A program made the position numbers and the translations under genes. 11,823 nt of DNA. Source: an uncultured Planctomycetaceae bacterium (GTDB lineage: Bacteria; Planctomycetota; Planctomycetia; Pirellulales; Thermoguttaceae). The DNA lies in the NCBI GenBank assembly GCA_947307005.1, contig CAMZHY010000067.1, positions 1 through 11,823 on the forward strand, written 5' to 3'. Of the stretch, positions 1-7,492 are shown piece after piece. A model generated the notes under the pieces. The model ran no database searches, had not been told where the DNA came from, and worked only from the letters and a program-made list of their open reading frames with translations. Positions within the stretch are counted from its first letter, which is position 1; each line of letters begins with the position of its first letter.

Positions 1-158
1 CTGTTAGTTTTAAAACCGACTTCCTTATTTTTTGCAAAACAATCCTAGAAGTCCTGCGCAAAGCGCTCTGCGTCGTTTTTCGACTTCCCTTTAACGGAAA
101 TTCGCTTCGGGAATCGGATCGGACGACAAACGACCCTGAAGCGCCAAACGCCAACTAA
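1..158 (+). CDS. Partial CDS: probable C-terminus of an initiating sugar-phosphate transferase (WcaJ/PglC/EpsL type)
   Basis: An open frame enters from the left edge (first complete codon at base 3) and stops with TAA at 156-158, giving 51 residues. They begin VSFKTDFLIFCKTILEVLRK. This resembles the conserved end of bacterial sugar transferases, where a Ser-Phe, then Asp, then an Ile/Leu-rich Lys-Thr-Ile-x-x-Val-Leu helix closes the domain. Such enzymes transfer a sugar phosphate from a nucleotide sugar to undecaprenyl phosphate at the inner membrane and start polysaccharide repeat-unit synthesis. The last 30 or so residues are polar and not recognisable. The stop lies 38 bases before the aldo/keto reductase, which suits an operon. 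The catalytic part is outside the window, so the call rests on one short motif plus context. It could instead be a chance open frame. Confidence 0.5.
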   Translation, partial: VSFKTDFLIFCKTILEVLRKALCVVFRLPFNGNSLRESDRTTNDPEAPNAN

Positions 159-196
159 CTCCTCGCGCGTTAAAACAGTTTCAACCACGGCCAATA

Positions 197-1138
197 ATGG
201 AATACGTAACGCTCCGAAACTCCGACCTAACCGTTTCCCGTCTTTGCATGGGAGGTTGCCCTATGGGGATGTACGGCTGGGGTAAAACCAATGAAAGAGA
301 ACTCCTTGACGCAATCGGCAAGGCGCTTGAATTGGGCGTCAACTTTTTTGACACTGCGGACGTCTACGGGCTTGGTCAGTCGGAACGAATACTGGGAAGA
401 GGGGTGGGAAAACGTCGGAAAGACGTCGTGATACAATCGAAGTTCGGGGTCAGATCTTTTGACGGCAAAACGATATACGATAATTCTCCGTCGTATATTC
501 GGGTCGCCCTCGACGCGACGTTAACGCGTTTGAAGACCGATTACGTCGACGTCTACGTCGTTCATTATTGGGACGGAGTCACTCCGTCGGACGAGATTGT
601 CTCCGAGTTGGAGCGGTTGCGAAGCGAGGGTAAAATTCGTTACTTTGGACTCTCTAACGTCAACATGGCGCAACTTCCAATATGGACGCCGTTTCGCGGT
701 TCGTTTGTTACCGTTCAAAACCAATTCTCGCTTGCATGTCGCGACCGTGAACAAGACGTCCGAGCGACGGCGTCGGCGCTCGGCTCCAACGTCGCGACTT
801 GGGGAAGTCTCGGACAAGGCGTTCTGACAGGAAAATACGGTGAAAACGCTTCATTCCCAGCGGACGATCGGCGAAGTCGCGAGGCCTACGTCAATTTTCA
901 CGGAGAAAAACTTAAGAAGAACCTCAAAATAGTAGAGGCGATGAGGCCAATCGCCGAAGCGCGCGACAAAACGTTGAGTTCCGTCGCTATTCGTTTCATC
1001 CTCGACGCGTTGGAGGATTCCATTGCAATCGTCGGCGTAAAACGACCGGACCAGATCGCCGACGTCGCGCGTTGCATGGGGTGGAGTCTCTCTTCGGAAG
1101 AACTCTTTTCGCTCGATCAAATCTCGAAGGGAATATGA
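197..1138 (+). CDS. Aldo/keto reductase family oxidoreductase
   Basis: This is a 313-residue single-domain aldo/keto reductase, a (beta/alpha)8 barrel that uses NADPH to interconvert carbonyls and alcohols in the cytoplasm. The full catalytic tetrad is visible: Asp52 and Tyr57 in FFDTADVYG, Lys82 in QSKFG, and His123 in VVHYWD. The VQNQFSL stretch and the WGSLGQGVLTGKYG segment match the family, and the C-terminal IVGVKRPDQI region is the usual cofactor phosphate-binding end. Length is normal. ATG 197 is chosen because the protein then begins in the family's usual way and an in-frame stop lies upstream at 137-139. No clear Shine-Dalgarno sequence precedes it. Its place in a polysaccharide locus suggests it reduces a keto-sugar intermediate, as some family members do in deoxysugar pathways. 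That substrate is inference, and the enzyme could act on something unrelated. Confidence 0.9.
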   Translation: MEYVTLRNSDLTVSRLCMGGCPMGMYGWGKTNERELLDAIGKALELGVNFFDTADVYGLGQSERILGRGVGKRRKDVVIQSKFGVRSFDGKTIYDNSPSYIRVALDATLTRLKTDYVDVYVVHYWDGVTPSDEIVSELERLRSEGKIRYFGLSNVNMAQLPIWTPFRGSFVTVQNQFSLACRDREQDVRATASALGSNVATWGSLGQGVLTGKYGENASFPADDRRSREAYVNFHGEKLKKNLKIVEAMRPIAEARDKTLSSVAIRFILDALEDSIAIVGVKRPDQIADVARCMGWSLSSEELFSLDQISKGI

Positions 1139-1464
1139 TTTGTTGGAAAAGGCGATTTGCGTTCTCTAGTCTCTCTGCGCGACTTTATATCTTCGGCGTC
1201 TTTCGTTCGATCGTTCGTATGATTTGATCGTTGTTTCTGGGGCGCGAGAACTTCGTTGTTTTTTTATTCCCGTCCCTAGTATTTTAGGATTATTCCGTAT
1301 AATTACAATCGGTTTTGGGGCGGGGATTTTAACCGTGGTTAGGCTTTTGATTTATTATTTGTAGTCGGACCAAGGAGCGCCCGTTGCTGTAAAGTTGCAG
1401 ATCGACTGCGTTATTCTCGCGACAAGACAAACGACGCCTACGGAAAAATAAAGGTTCGAAGCGT
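1139..1464. other. 326-base intergenic region with possible promoter and leader
   Basis: No convincing gene is seen on either strand. The left part is T-rich and holds a run of seven T at 1259-1265, with only a weak hairpin before it. A short inverted repeat, CCTA with TAGG and a 6-base loop, lies at 1275-1288. A perfect TATAAT is at 1298-1303. Between it and the transketolase start lie about 160 bases of potential leader, with a direct repeat GTTGC-N6-GTTGC (about 1383-1398) and a small hairpin GCAG-ATCGA-CTGC at 1397-1409. An AAAGG at 1450-1454 is the likely ribosome binding site, 10 bases before ATG 1465. The likeliest reading is that the main biosynthetic operon has its own promoter here. 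Confidence 0.45.
1298..1303 (+). promoter_or_regulatory. Candidate -10 promoter element upstream of the transketolase pair
   Basis: TATAAT matches the sigma-70 -10 consensus at all six positions and sits in the largest gene-free gap of the window, on the coding strand. No TTGACA-like -35 box is found at 16-18 bases upstream, and there is no extended -10 TG. It may therefore need an activator, or may be a chance match in AT-rich DNA. Confidence 0.35.
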
Positions 1465-2499
1465 ATGAACAGCGAACAACTATCGTGGCTTATTCGACGG
1501 CATTGCGTTGAGATGACCCATAGAGCGCGCGCAAGTCACATCGGCTCCGACTTTTCGGCAACCGATATTTTGGCGACCCTCTATGCGGACGTCTTGCGCT
1601 ACGACGCAAAGGCGCCGCAGTGGCGCGATCGCGATCGTTTCCTCATGAGCAAGGGACATGCAAGCGCGGAGTTATACGCTGCGCTCGCTGAATCGGGTTT
1701 TTTCCCAGTCGAGGAACTTAAAACGTTTTGCGAAAATGGAAGTCGTCTCCTGGGACACGTTTCTAGCGAAGTTCCAGGGGTGGAACTTTCCACAGGATCG
1801 CTCGGACACGGTTTTTCAGTCGCGGTCGGAATGGCGTACGCGGCAAAGAAGAGCGGCGACGTAGGACATAAAGTCTACGCGCTGCTTGGCGACGGGGAAT
1901 GCAACGAGGGGGCCGTCTGGGAAGCGGCGCTATTTGCCAATCATTTTCGTCTGAATAATTTGGTCGCGATTATCGACCGCAACCAAATGCAAAGTTTGGA
2001 TTTCGGCGAAAACACGCTGGAACTGGACGACTCGGAAGGTCGGTATCGTTTGGCCGACAAATGGCGCGCGTTTGGTTGGCGCGCGATTGAGGTCGACGGA
2101 CACGACCTTAATCAGCTAAAATCCGCTTTCGAGGAAGCCGGCGAGAACGCCAAAAAGGAACCGCATAAGCCGACCGTCGTCGTCGCCAATACGATCAAAG
2201 GACGCGGCGTCGCTTTTATGCAAAACGACGTGTTATGGCATTACCGCTATCCTCATTCGGGGTGGGAATACGACGACGCCGTTCGCGAACTCCACGAACG
2301 TATTCCCAGCGGCGTCGTTGACCCCTACGCGTCAAGCGGTATAATGCGCGTAGCTCGTCCCGAAAACGACGGAGAAATCGTCGACGACCACGCGCTTTCA
2401 AGCTCGTGGAAATCGTCCTATCCAGAACAGATGAGGCGCGTTGAAGCGCGACCGGGAACAGACGAGCGTGTCCATGCCGTGATCGAGGACAAGCAATGA
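1465..2499 (+). CDS. Transketolase, N-terminal (thiamine-diphosphate binding) subunit
   Basis: This is the first half of a two-gene transketolase. It binds thiamine diphosphate and Mg2+ and, with the next gene product, moves two-carbon ketol units between sugar phosphates. Visible motifs are HIGS (25-28), SKGHAS with His65 (62-67), STGSLGHG (109-116), and the cofactor signature starting GDG (142-144) and ending at Asn173 in DRNQ, 31 residues on as in classic transketolases. The recognisable domain ends near residue 280. A further 64 mostly polar residues (281-344) follow, making the protein longer than the usual 270-285-residue split subunit. The stop overlaps the next start as ATGA (2496-2499), so translation is probably coupled and the subunits made in equal amounts. 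Because it lies among glycosyltransferases, it probably serves a special sugar precursor rather than central metabolism. That role is inference. Confidence 0.92.
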   Translation: MNSEQLSWLIRRHCVEMTHRARASHIGSDFSATDILATLYADVLRYDAKAPQWRDRDRFLMSKGHASAELYAALAESGFFPVEELKTFCENGSRLLGHVSSEVPGVELSTGSLGHGFSVAVGMAYAAKKSGDVGHKVYALLGDGECNEGAVWEAALFANHFRLNNLVAIIDRNQMQSLDFGENTLELDDSEGRYRLADKWRAFGWRAIEVDGHDLNQLKSAFEEAGENAKKEPHKPTVVVANTIKGRGVAFMQNDVLWHYRYPHSGWEYDDAVRELHERIPSGVVDPYASSGIMRVARPENDGEIVDDHALSSSWKSSYPEQMRRVEARPGTDERVHAVIEDKQ

Positions 2500-3419
2500 G
2501 AAACGCGTTTGTGCGCGCGCTGGTCGAACTGGCCAAGAAAGACAAGCGAATCGAGCTCATTACGGGCGACCTTGGCTTTGGCGTCTTGAAGCCCTTTTGG
2601 GAAGGGTTGCCGGACCAATTCACCAACGCCGGAGTCGCCGAACAGAATATGATTTCGGTCGCGACGGGAATGGCGCTTGAAGGTAAGACCGTCTTCGTTT
2701 ATAGCATTGGCAACTTTCCAACGTTGAGATGTCTGGAACAGATTAGAAACGACTGCGCCTATCATAAAGCAAACGTCAAGATTGTCTGCGTCGGCGGCGG
2801 TTTCGCCTATGGTCCGCTTGGAGTAAGTCACCATGCGACGGAAGATATAGCCTGTCTCAGAGCAATTCCCAACATGACCGTTATGGCTCCGGGCGACGCG
2901 GCGGAAGCCGACGCCTGCGTAAGGGCGCTCGTCGAGACTCCCGGTCCCGCCTATCTTAGGCTCGGTCGCGGCGGCGAAAAAAAGATTCGCGAGGGAATCG
3001 ACAATTTCGCGGTCGGAAAAGCGCTCAAAGCGCGCGACGGCGAACGGATCGCGCTTTTCTCGACCGGCGCGATTTTCGATGAAGTCGACTCGGCCTGCGA
3101 CCTGCTAAAAAATGAAGGTTTCTATCCCGCCGTCTACACGTTCCCGACAATTAAGCCCGTCGATCGCGACCTCGTCGAGTCTATCGCAAAAGATTTCGAA
3201 CTGATTGTCACATGCGAAGGGCATAACGTCTTGGGCGGATTTGGTTCGGCGATTGCCGAGATTCTCGCCGAAGCGAACGAGAGAAAAGCGAAAGCGCTGA
3301 CTCTAGGCGTCCACGACAGGTTTACGGATATCGCTGGAGACCAGGCGTTTCTCAGAAGTCGCGAAGGAATCGACGGACAGGGTATCGCCTCTAGAATTCT
3401 GGAGAAGATGCGTGGGTAA
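2496..3419 (+). CDS. Transketolase, C-terminal (pyrimidine-binding) subunit
   Basis: This 307-residue partner of the preceding gene carries the transketolase pyrimidine-binding domain followed by the C-terminal transketolase domain. The catalytic glutamate that activates thiamine diphosphate is Glu49 in GVAEQN (46-51). The GVSHHATEDIA segment (109-119) is the typical substrate and cofactor loop, and PAYLRLGRG (151-159) ends the first domain. From about residue 175 the sequence matches the regulatory-like C-terminal domain. Length is normal for split transketolases, which resemble DXP-synthase-like halves. ATG 2496 overlaps the upstream stop by four bases. The stop TAA at 3417-3419 lies inside the next gene, an 8-base overlap. 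The pair could make a ketose such as a sedoheptulose phosphate for a polysaccharide building block, but no heptose-activating enzyme is visible here to confirm that. Confidence 0.92.
   Translation: MRNAFVRALVELAKKDKRIELITGDLGFGVLKPFWEGLPDQFTNAGVAEQNMISVATGMALEGKTVFVYSIGNFPTLRCLEQIRNDCAYHKANVKIVCVGGGFAYGPLGVSHHATEDIACLRAIPNMTVMAPGDAAEADACVRALVETPGPAYLRLGRGGEKKIREGIDNFAVGKALKARDGERIALFSTGAIFDEVDSACDLLKNEGFYPAVYTFPTIKPVDRDLVESIAKDFELIVTCEGHNVLGGFGSAIAEILAEANERKAKALTLGVHDRFTDIAGDQAFLRSREGIDGQGIASRILEKMRG
3401..3404 (+). promoter_or_regulatory. Ribosome binding site for the GTG-started GT4 gene
   Basis: GGAG lies 7 bases before GTG 3412, inside the end of the transketolase C-terminal gene. It supports the GTG start and the 8-base overlap with the upstream stop. 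Confidence 0.6.
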
Positions 3420-4551
3420 AAGGATCCTAATTACCTGCACAGACTCCATGATGAAGCAATTCTTGGAGCCGCACGTGAAACGTCTTGTCGAAAGCGGATA
3501 CGACGTCGAGATCGCGTGTTCCGAGGTGTTGAATCGCTTGAAAGAAATTCGTGACGATTTAGGAAAGATTGTTCCGATTCACCTGTTAAATATGAGGAGG
3601 AGTCCGATCTCGCCGAAGAATCTTAAGGGATATTTTGAACTTAAGAGACTCGTCGACGGGGGAAATTTTGATTTGATTTGGACCAACGAACCTGTCATGG
3701 GCGTCCTTACTCGACTCGCGGCGCGAAACGCGAGGAAGAGAGGAACAAAAGTCCTCTACATGGTCCATGGGTTTCATTTTTACGACGGGGCGCCTCTTGT
3801 CAATTGGCTTCTCTTCTATCCTGTTGAACGTTTCATGGCGCGCTTTTGCGACGCGATCTGCACCATCAACAAAGAAGATTACCGCAGAGCCGAGCGATTG
3901 AACGTCCGGAAAGTCGCCTATATTCACGGGGTTGGAGTCGATACAAGCAGAATGAAATCGAACGGCGACGCCTCGGATATTCGCCAAGAGCTCAATCTGC
4001 CTCCGGACGCTTTTATCGTGCTCTCCGTTGGAGAATTGAATAAAAACAAAAATCAGCAGATCGTCTTGAAAGCGATAGCAAGCCTTCACGATCCAAGCGT
4101 CTATTATTTGCTTTGCGGAAAAGGAGCGCGACGCAAGAAGCTAGAACGGCTAGCGCAGAGATTGGGTATTGCGAAAAACACGCGTTTCCTCGGGTATCGC
4201 AGGGACGTCTTCGATCTCTATAGCCAAGCCGACGTCTTCGTCCAATCGTCATGGCGCGAGGGAATGCCTCTAGCTCCCTTAGAGGCGGCTTGGCAAGAAA
4301 CGGCCATGATCGTTTCCACGGCGAGAGGAACGACCGACCTTGTGGAAGATGGTCTTTCGGGATTTGTCAATCGACCGGATGATTTGACGGGATTTGCGGA
4401 GAGTATCAAAAAACTCAGGAAAGACGCGTCGTTACGACGGCAAATGGCGAGTCGCGCAAAGGAATTGGCGCGTCCTTTTGGCGTCGAGAACACAAAGCGC
4501 GAACTGACGACGCTTATATCTGAAATCCTTACTCTTCCCAATTGTTCGTGA
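3412..4551 (+). CDS. GT4-family glycosyltransferase (EpsD/PglA-like)
   Basis: This 379-residue GT-B retaining glycosyltransferase probably adds a sugar to a lipid-linked acceptor on the cytoplasmic face of the inner membrane. The N-terminal acceptor domain has the HGFHFYDG segment (119-126) and the IHGVGVDTSRM linker (171-181), both typical of the EpsD/PglA/CapM-like group, which often adds the second sugar. The C-terminal donor domain has VLSVGELNKNKN (203-214), the GYRRDV turn (261-266) and the EX7E motif of retaining enzymes, Glu283 and Glu291 in EGMPLAPLE. Translation starts at GTG 3412 with GGAG 7 bases upstream, overlapping the transketolase stop by 8 bases. Donor and acceptor sugars cannot be read from the sequence. 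Order after an initiating transferase and before other glycosyltransferases fits an early step. Confidence 0.9.
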   Translation: MGKRILITCTDSMMKQFLEPHVKRLVESGYDVEIACSEVLNRLKEIRDDLGKIVPIHLLNMRRSPISPKNLKGYFELKRLVDGGNFDLIWTNEPVMGVLTRLAARNARKRGTKVLYMVHGFHFYDGAPLVNWLLFYPVERFMARFCDAICTINKEDYRRAERLNVRKVAYIHGVGVDTSRMKSNGDASDIRQELNLPPDAFIVLSVGELNKNKNQQIVLKAIASLHDPSVYYLLCGKGARRKKLERLAQRLGIAKNTRFLGYRRDVFDLYSQADVFVQSSWREGMPLAPLEAAWQETAMIVSTARGTTDLVEDGLSGFVNRPDDLTGFAESIKKLRKDASLRRQMASRAKELARPFGVENTKRELTTLISEILTLPNCS

Positions 4552-4571
4552 ATGCGAGAACCGACGTCGTT

Positions 4572-5423
4572 ATGAACCAAGAGATACTAGAGAGCGGTCA
4601 AAAAGCGACGCGCCAGCCTAAAGTTTCCATCATTATGGGAATTTTTAATTGCGAAAAGACCTTGGCGGACGCGATTGAATCAGTCGTCGCTCAAACGTAT
4701 AAAAATTGGGAACTGATTATGTGCGACGACGGATCGACGGACGGAACGTGGACGGTCGCCAAAAAATACGCCGATTTGTATCCTTCGCAAATTATTCTTC
4801 TTAAAAACGAAGAAAACATGAAGCTTTCATACGCGTTAAACCGATGTCTTGCCGTCGCGACGGGCGAACTTGTCGCCAGACAGGACGGCGACGATCGCTC
4901 TTGTCCGGAGCGGCTTCAACGAGAAGTCGATTGGTTGCTGACCCATCCTCAATACCAGCTTGTCGGCTGCGACATGAGGCGATTCGACGACAAGGGATTC
5001 CATAGCGTCATGAAAGCGCCTCTAAATCCAGACAAGACGACGCTCGCTCAGGTCAAAACTCCCTTTTTCCATGCGACAATTGTCGCGTGGAAATACGTTT
5101 TCGACAAATTAGGAGGTTATACGGTCTCAAAACGCGCTTTAAGAATCGAAGACGTCGAACTGTGGTTTCGCTTTTTCCACAGCGGTTTCACGGGATGTAA
5201 CATCAGCGAGCCGCTCTATTGCGTAAGGGAGGATTTCGAAACGCTTAGACGAAGGACCATTCGAGACAGGTTCAACTCGTTTATGGTTTTACGGGACGGG
5301 TTCCGACTCCTAAATTTTCCTCGTAGACTGCTCGTTAAACCGGCTCTGCTAGCCGTCGTAAAATCGCTCGTTCCCGTTTCAGTCGTTCGATATATTCGAC
5401 GGCGCCAAGGCGCGTTAGGTTGA
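4572..5423 (+). CDS. GT2-family glycosyltransferase (EpsE-like)
   Basis: This 283-residue GT-A inverting glycosyltransferase of family 2 has these motifs in order: VSIIMGIFNCEKTL (18-31), QTYKNWELIMCDDGSTDGT (41-59) for nucleotide binding, ARQDGDD (102-108) with the metal-binding acidic residues, HATIV (167-171), and IEDVELWFR (192-200) holding the likely catalytic acidic pair. These closely fit the Bacillus EpsE-like group. A basic C-terminal helix (about 251-279) may rest on the membrane. ATG 4572 is preferred because the domain follows soon after and GAGAA lies 11 bases upstream. An in-frame GTG at 4548 would overlap the upstream stop as GTGA (4548-4551) and add eight residues, so the start is uncertain. 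In B. subtilis EpsE also acts on the flagellar motor; nothing here shows that second role. Confidence 0.88.
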   Translation: MNQEILESGQKATRQPKVSIIMGIFNCEKTLADAIESVVAQTYKNWELIMCDDGSTDGTWTVAKKYADLYPSQIILLKNEENMKLSYALNRCLAVATGELVARQDGDDRSCPERLQREVDWLLTHPQYQLVGCDMRRFDDKGFHSVMKAPLNPDKTTLAQVKTPFFHATIVAWKYVFDKLGGYTVSKRALRIEDVELWFRFFHSGFTGCNISEPLYCVREDFETLRRRTIRDRFNSFMVLRDGFRLLNFPRRLLVKPALLAVVKSLVPVSVVRYIRRRQGALG

Positions 5424-5425
5424 GG
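5422..5425 (+). promoter_or_regulatory. Ribosome binding site for the GTG-started polymerase gene
   Basis: GAGG overlaps the stop codon of the EpsE-like gene (TGA 5421-5423) and sits 7 bases before GTG 5433. This good spacing decides the GTG start and suggests coupled translation. Confidence 0.6.
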
Positions 5426-5432
5426 TTCGCCC

Positions 5433-6518
5433 GTGATTTCGCCCGTTTATTGGAGCGTCCTCGCCGCAACGGCCATCCTCGGAAATATCGCGGAGACGGA
5501 AGCGACCCCTGTAAAAAGGCCCGACGGAACGATATGGAAGAAACCCAATCCAAGCCCGGCGAAGGCGCTGACCGTCGTTCTCATTCTTGTCGCCGGGTTG
5601 AGATACTACGTCGGCACAGATTTCTTGGCGTATTATGAGTGGCCCGCTCTGCCATGGACGGGCGTTTTTCGTTCTATTTTAGAACTCAAAGAAGGAGGAT
5701 TTGCACTTCTTGTTAAAATATCCCGGTCATTTGGCGATAAGGGGCAGCATTTAATTCTTTCTTCCGCGTTCATAACAGTCTTACTGTATTGCCGGACTAT
5801 TTATAAACACAGCGATTCTTATATGTTTTCCATGCTCCTGTACCTTCTTATGGGAGAATGGCAAGGAAGTTTTAACGCGATTAGACAATACTTAGGCGCG
5901 GCTTTCATTTTTTCTGGACACCGATACATCCTTGAAAGAAATTTTCGAAAATACTGCCTCTTTGTGTTCCTCGCGATGATGTTCCATAAGACGGCTGTGG
6001 TGATGGTGATACCCTATTTTCTTCTCTCGAGAAAACCAAGTCACGGTCAGCTGGCGCTCCTTGCAATCGGCGCGATCATCCTTCGTTTTTCCTATGGATT
6101 TCTTTTTGACGTCGTTAGTGAAATTAAAGGGGAAGAGATGGACATGAACGCCGACGAATACTATACGCATAATGTCAACATACTTCGAATTCTTGTCTCC
6201 TTTATCCCGGTCTTCATTTACTTATTACAATGCAAAAAAACAGACCACACCAAAGAACAAGACTTCTATATCAATGTTATTTTCTTTCATTCATTTTGCA
6301 TGCTGGCGACAATGGGAAGCGCCTACTTGGCAAGAATCGGTTCCTACACCAACGCCGCGGTAACTATCGCCTACGGAGTTCTTTTTCAGATGGTTCCAAA
6401 CGACAACAATAGTAGAACTACAAAGTATCTTGTCACGGGGATGTATTTTTTCTATTGGCTATATTCGTTAAGAGTCTTAAACGACGGTTTATTCCGTTTT
6501 AACTTTAAATTATTTTAG
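5433..6518 (+). CDS. EpsG-family (Wzy-like) polysaccharide polymerase, multi-pass membrane protein
   Basis: This 361-residue, strongly hydrophobic protein has about eight to ten predicted membrane segments. The EpsG/Wzy-like family signature is clear: an N-terminal membrane helix, a charged loop (about 20-43), then GLRYYVGTD (55-63); FNAIRQYLGAAF (147-158) with the conserved Arg151; and LAMMFHKTAVV (180-190) with His185. The family is thought to join lipid-linked repeat units into polymer at the periplasmic side. The protein ends shortly after its last helix. GTG 5433 is supported by GAGG 7 bases upstream and by the N-terminal helix usual in the family. It follows the EpsE-like gene by 9 bases. 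Polymerases diverge strongly, so the signature motifs carry most of the evidence, and the linkage formed is unknown. Its neighbour is an ABC exporter gene rather than a Wzx flippase. Confidence 0.82.
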   Translation: MISPVYWSVLAATAILGNIAETEATPVKRPDGTIWKKPNPSPAKALTVVLILVAGLRYYVGTDFLAYYEWPALPWTGVFRSILELKEGGFALLVKISRSFGDKGQHLILSSAFITVLLYCRTIYKHSDSYMFSMLLYLLMGEWQGSFNAIRQYLGAAFIFSGHRYILERNFRKYCLFVFLAMMFHKTAVVMVIPYFLLSRKPSHGQLALLAIGAIILRFSYGFLFDVVSEIKGEEMDMNADEYYTHNVNILRILVSFIPVFIYLLQCKKTDHTKEQDFYINVIFFHSFCMLATMGSAYLARIGSYTNAAVTIAYGVLFQMVPNDNNSRTTKYLVTGMYFFYWLYSLRVLNDGLFRFNFKLF

Positions 6519-6608
6519 GTTTGTCGAGGATAAATAGGATTCAATAAAAAACTAACGTCGTCATTCTGCCAACATATCGTTTCGCTATTAAAAAACGAAG
6601 ATTACGAG

Positions 6609-7469
6609 ATGGAAAGTTTTAAGTATATTATCGAATCGAGAGCAAAACTCTTCGACCTCCATTTGAGGGAAACATTTCGATATCGCGATCTTATTTTTCT
6701 CTTCGTCAAAAGAGATTTTGTCTCTCAATATAAGCAGACGATTCTCGGACCGTTATGGGCGATCATTCAACCGCTTTTGACGACGATTGTCTTTACGATC
6801 GTTTTTGGGAATATGGCAAAGCTCACGACTGCCGACGTCAAAGGCGATTTTGAAATTCCAGGTTTTCTCTTCTATATGTCGGGCTGCCTGTGTTGGACGT
6901 TTTTTTCGTCGGTTGTTCAAGCAACCTCGTATACCTTCATCGCCAATCAAGGCACGATGGGAAAAGTCTATTATCCTAGGCTTGTCGCGCCTATTGCGAC
7001 GGCGCTTTCTCAATTGATTTCGTTTGGAATCCAACTCGTCATGCTATTGATTCTATGGCTTGTTGTTTTCCTCAAGGGGGGAAGCGTTCTCAGAATCACG
7101 CCGACCATTCTCGTCGTTCCGCTCTTAATCGTCCAAATGATTATTTTGGCCGTAGGTTTAGGCGTCACCGTTTCCGCCGTCACGACAAAGTATAGGGACC
7201 TAACGAGACTCGTCGGATTCGGTTTGCAACTCTGGCAATACGCGTCGCCCATCGCTTACGGTCTCTGTCTTGTCCCCGAGCGCGTCCTACCTTGGTACAT
7301 GCTCAATCCAATCGCCCCTATCATTACGACCTTTCGATATGCAATCCTCGGCGTAGGATATTTCAACGCGTCCTACTATTTGATTAGTTGGGCGATCAGT
7401 TTGCTCGTCTTCTTTACAGGACTCGTCTTGTTCAGTAGAATTGAACGGACGTTCATGGATACGATTTAA
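6609..7469 (+). CDS. wzm: Polysaccharide ABC exporter permease (Wzm-like, ABC-2 family)
   Basis: This 286-residue membrane protein of the ABC-2 family forms the channel of a polysaccharide exporter with the ATPase encoded at 10834. The N-terminal amphipathic stretch RDLIFLFVKRDFVSQYKQT (26-44) and the following GPLWAIIQPLL (47-57) are classic for Wzm/KpsM/TagG proteins. About six membrane segments are visible (near 47-67, 84-107, 128-155, 167-190, 201-220 and 255-277). The cytoplasmic YRDL turn (195-198), SPIAY (213-217) and WYMLNPIAPIITTFRYAILG (229-248) are also family hallmarks. Length is typical. A 90-base gap precedes it with no strong ribosome binding site at ATG 6609. Unlike most Wzm genes it is not adjacent to its ATPase gene: three glycosyltransferase genes lie between. 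Teichoic-acid exporters share the fold, but the C-terminal domain of the ATPase favours the Wzm/Wzt type. Confidence 0.92.
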   Translation: MESFKYIIESRAKLFDLHLRETFRYRDLIFLFVKRDFVSQYKQTILGPLWAIIQPLLTTIVFTIVFGNMAKLTTADVKGDFEIPGFLFYMSGCLCWTFFSSVVQATSYTFIANQGTMGKVYYPRLVAPIATALSQLISFGIQLVMLLILWLVVFLKGGSVLRITPTILVVPLLIVQMIILAVGLGVTVSAVTTKYRDLTRLVGFGLQLWQYASPIAYGLCLVPERVLPWYMLNPIAPIITTFRYAILGVGYFNASYYLISWAISLLVFFTGLVLFSRIERTFMDTI

Positions 7470-7492
7470 CGCCTTGCCTTTCGCTAATTAGA

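Noticed and set aside
1240..1265. Factor-independent terminator after the aldo/keto reductase
   Set aside because: Seven T are present, but the sequence before them forms only a three- to four-base stem with wobble pairs, which is too weak to call.
1304..1464. JUMPstart/ops antitermination element in the leader
   Set aside because: No GGCGGTAG-type core was found. The GGGGCGGGG near 1316-1324 does not match it.
2216..2834. Long minus-strand open frames across the transketolase junction
   Set aside because: Both transketolase halves are clearly coding on the plus strand with intact catalytic motifs. The antisense frames look like arginine- and serine-rich shadows.
3586..4089. A 167-codon open frame on the minus strand
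   Set aside because: It lies wholly inside the GT4 gene, has no recognisable motif, and arises from the codon pattern of the opposite strand.
5420..5638. Possible frameshift or small gene overlapping the start of the polymerase
   Set aside because: The frame at 5433 gives the membrane helix and GLRYYVGTD motif expected of EpsG proteins with a good ribosome binding site. The alternative frame is charged and featureless.
6519..6608. Promoter before wzm
   Set aside because: The gap is AT-rich with loose hexamer matches only. Nothing close to a -35/-10 pair stands out.
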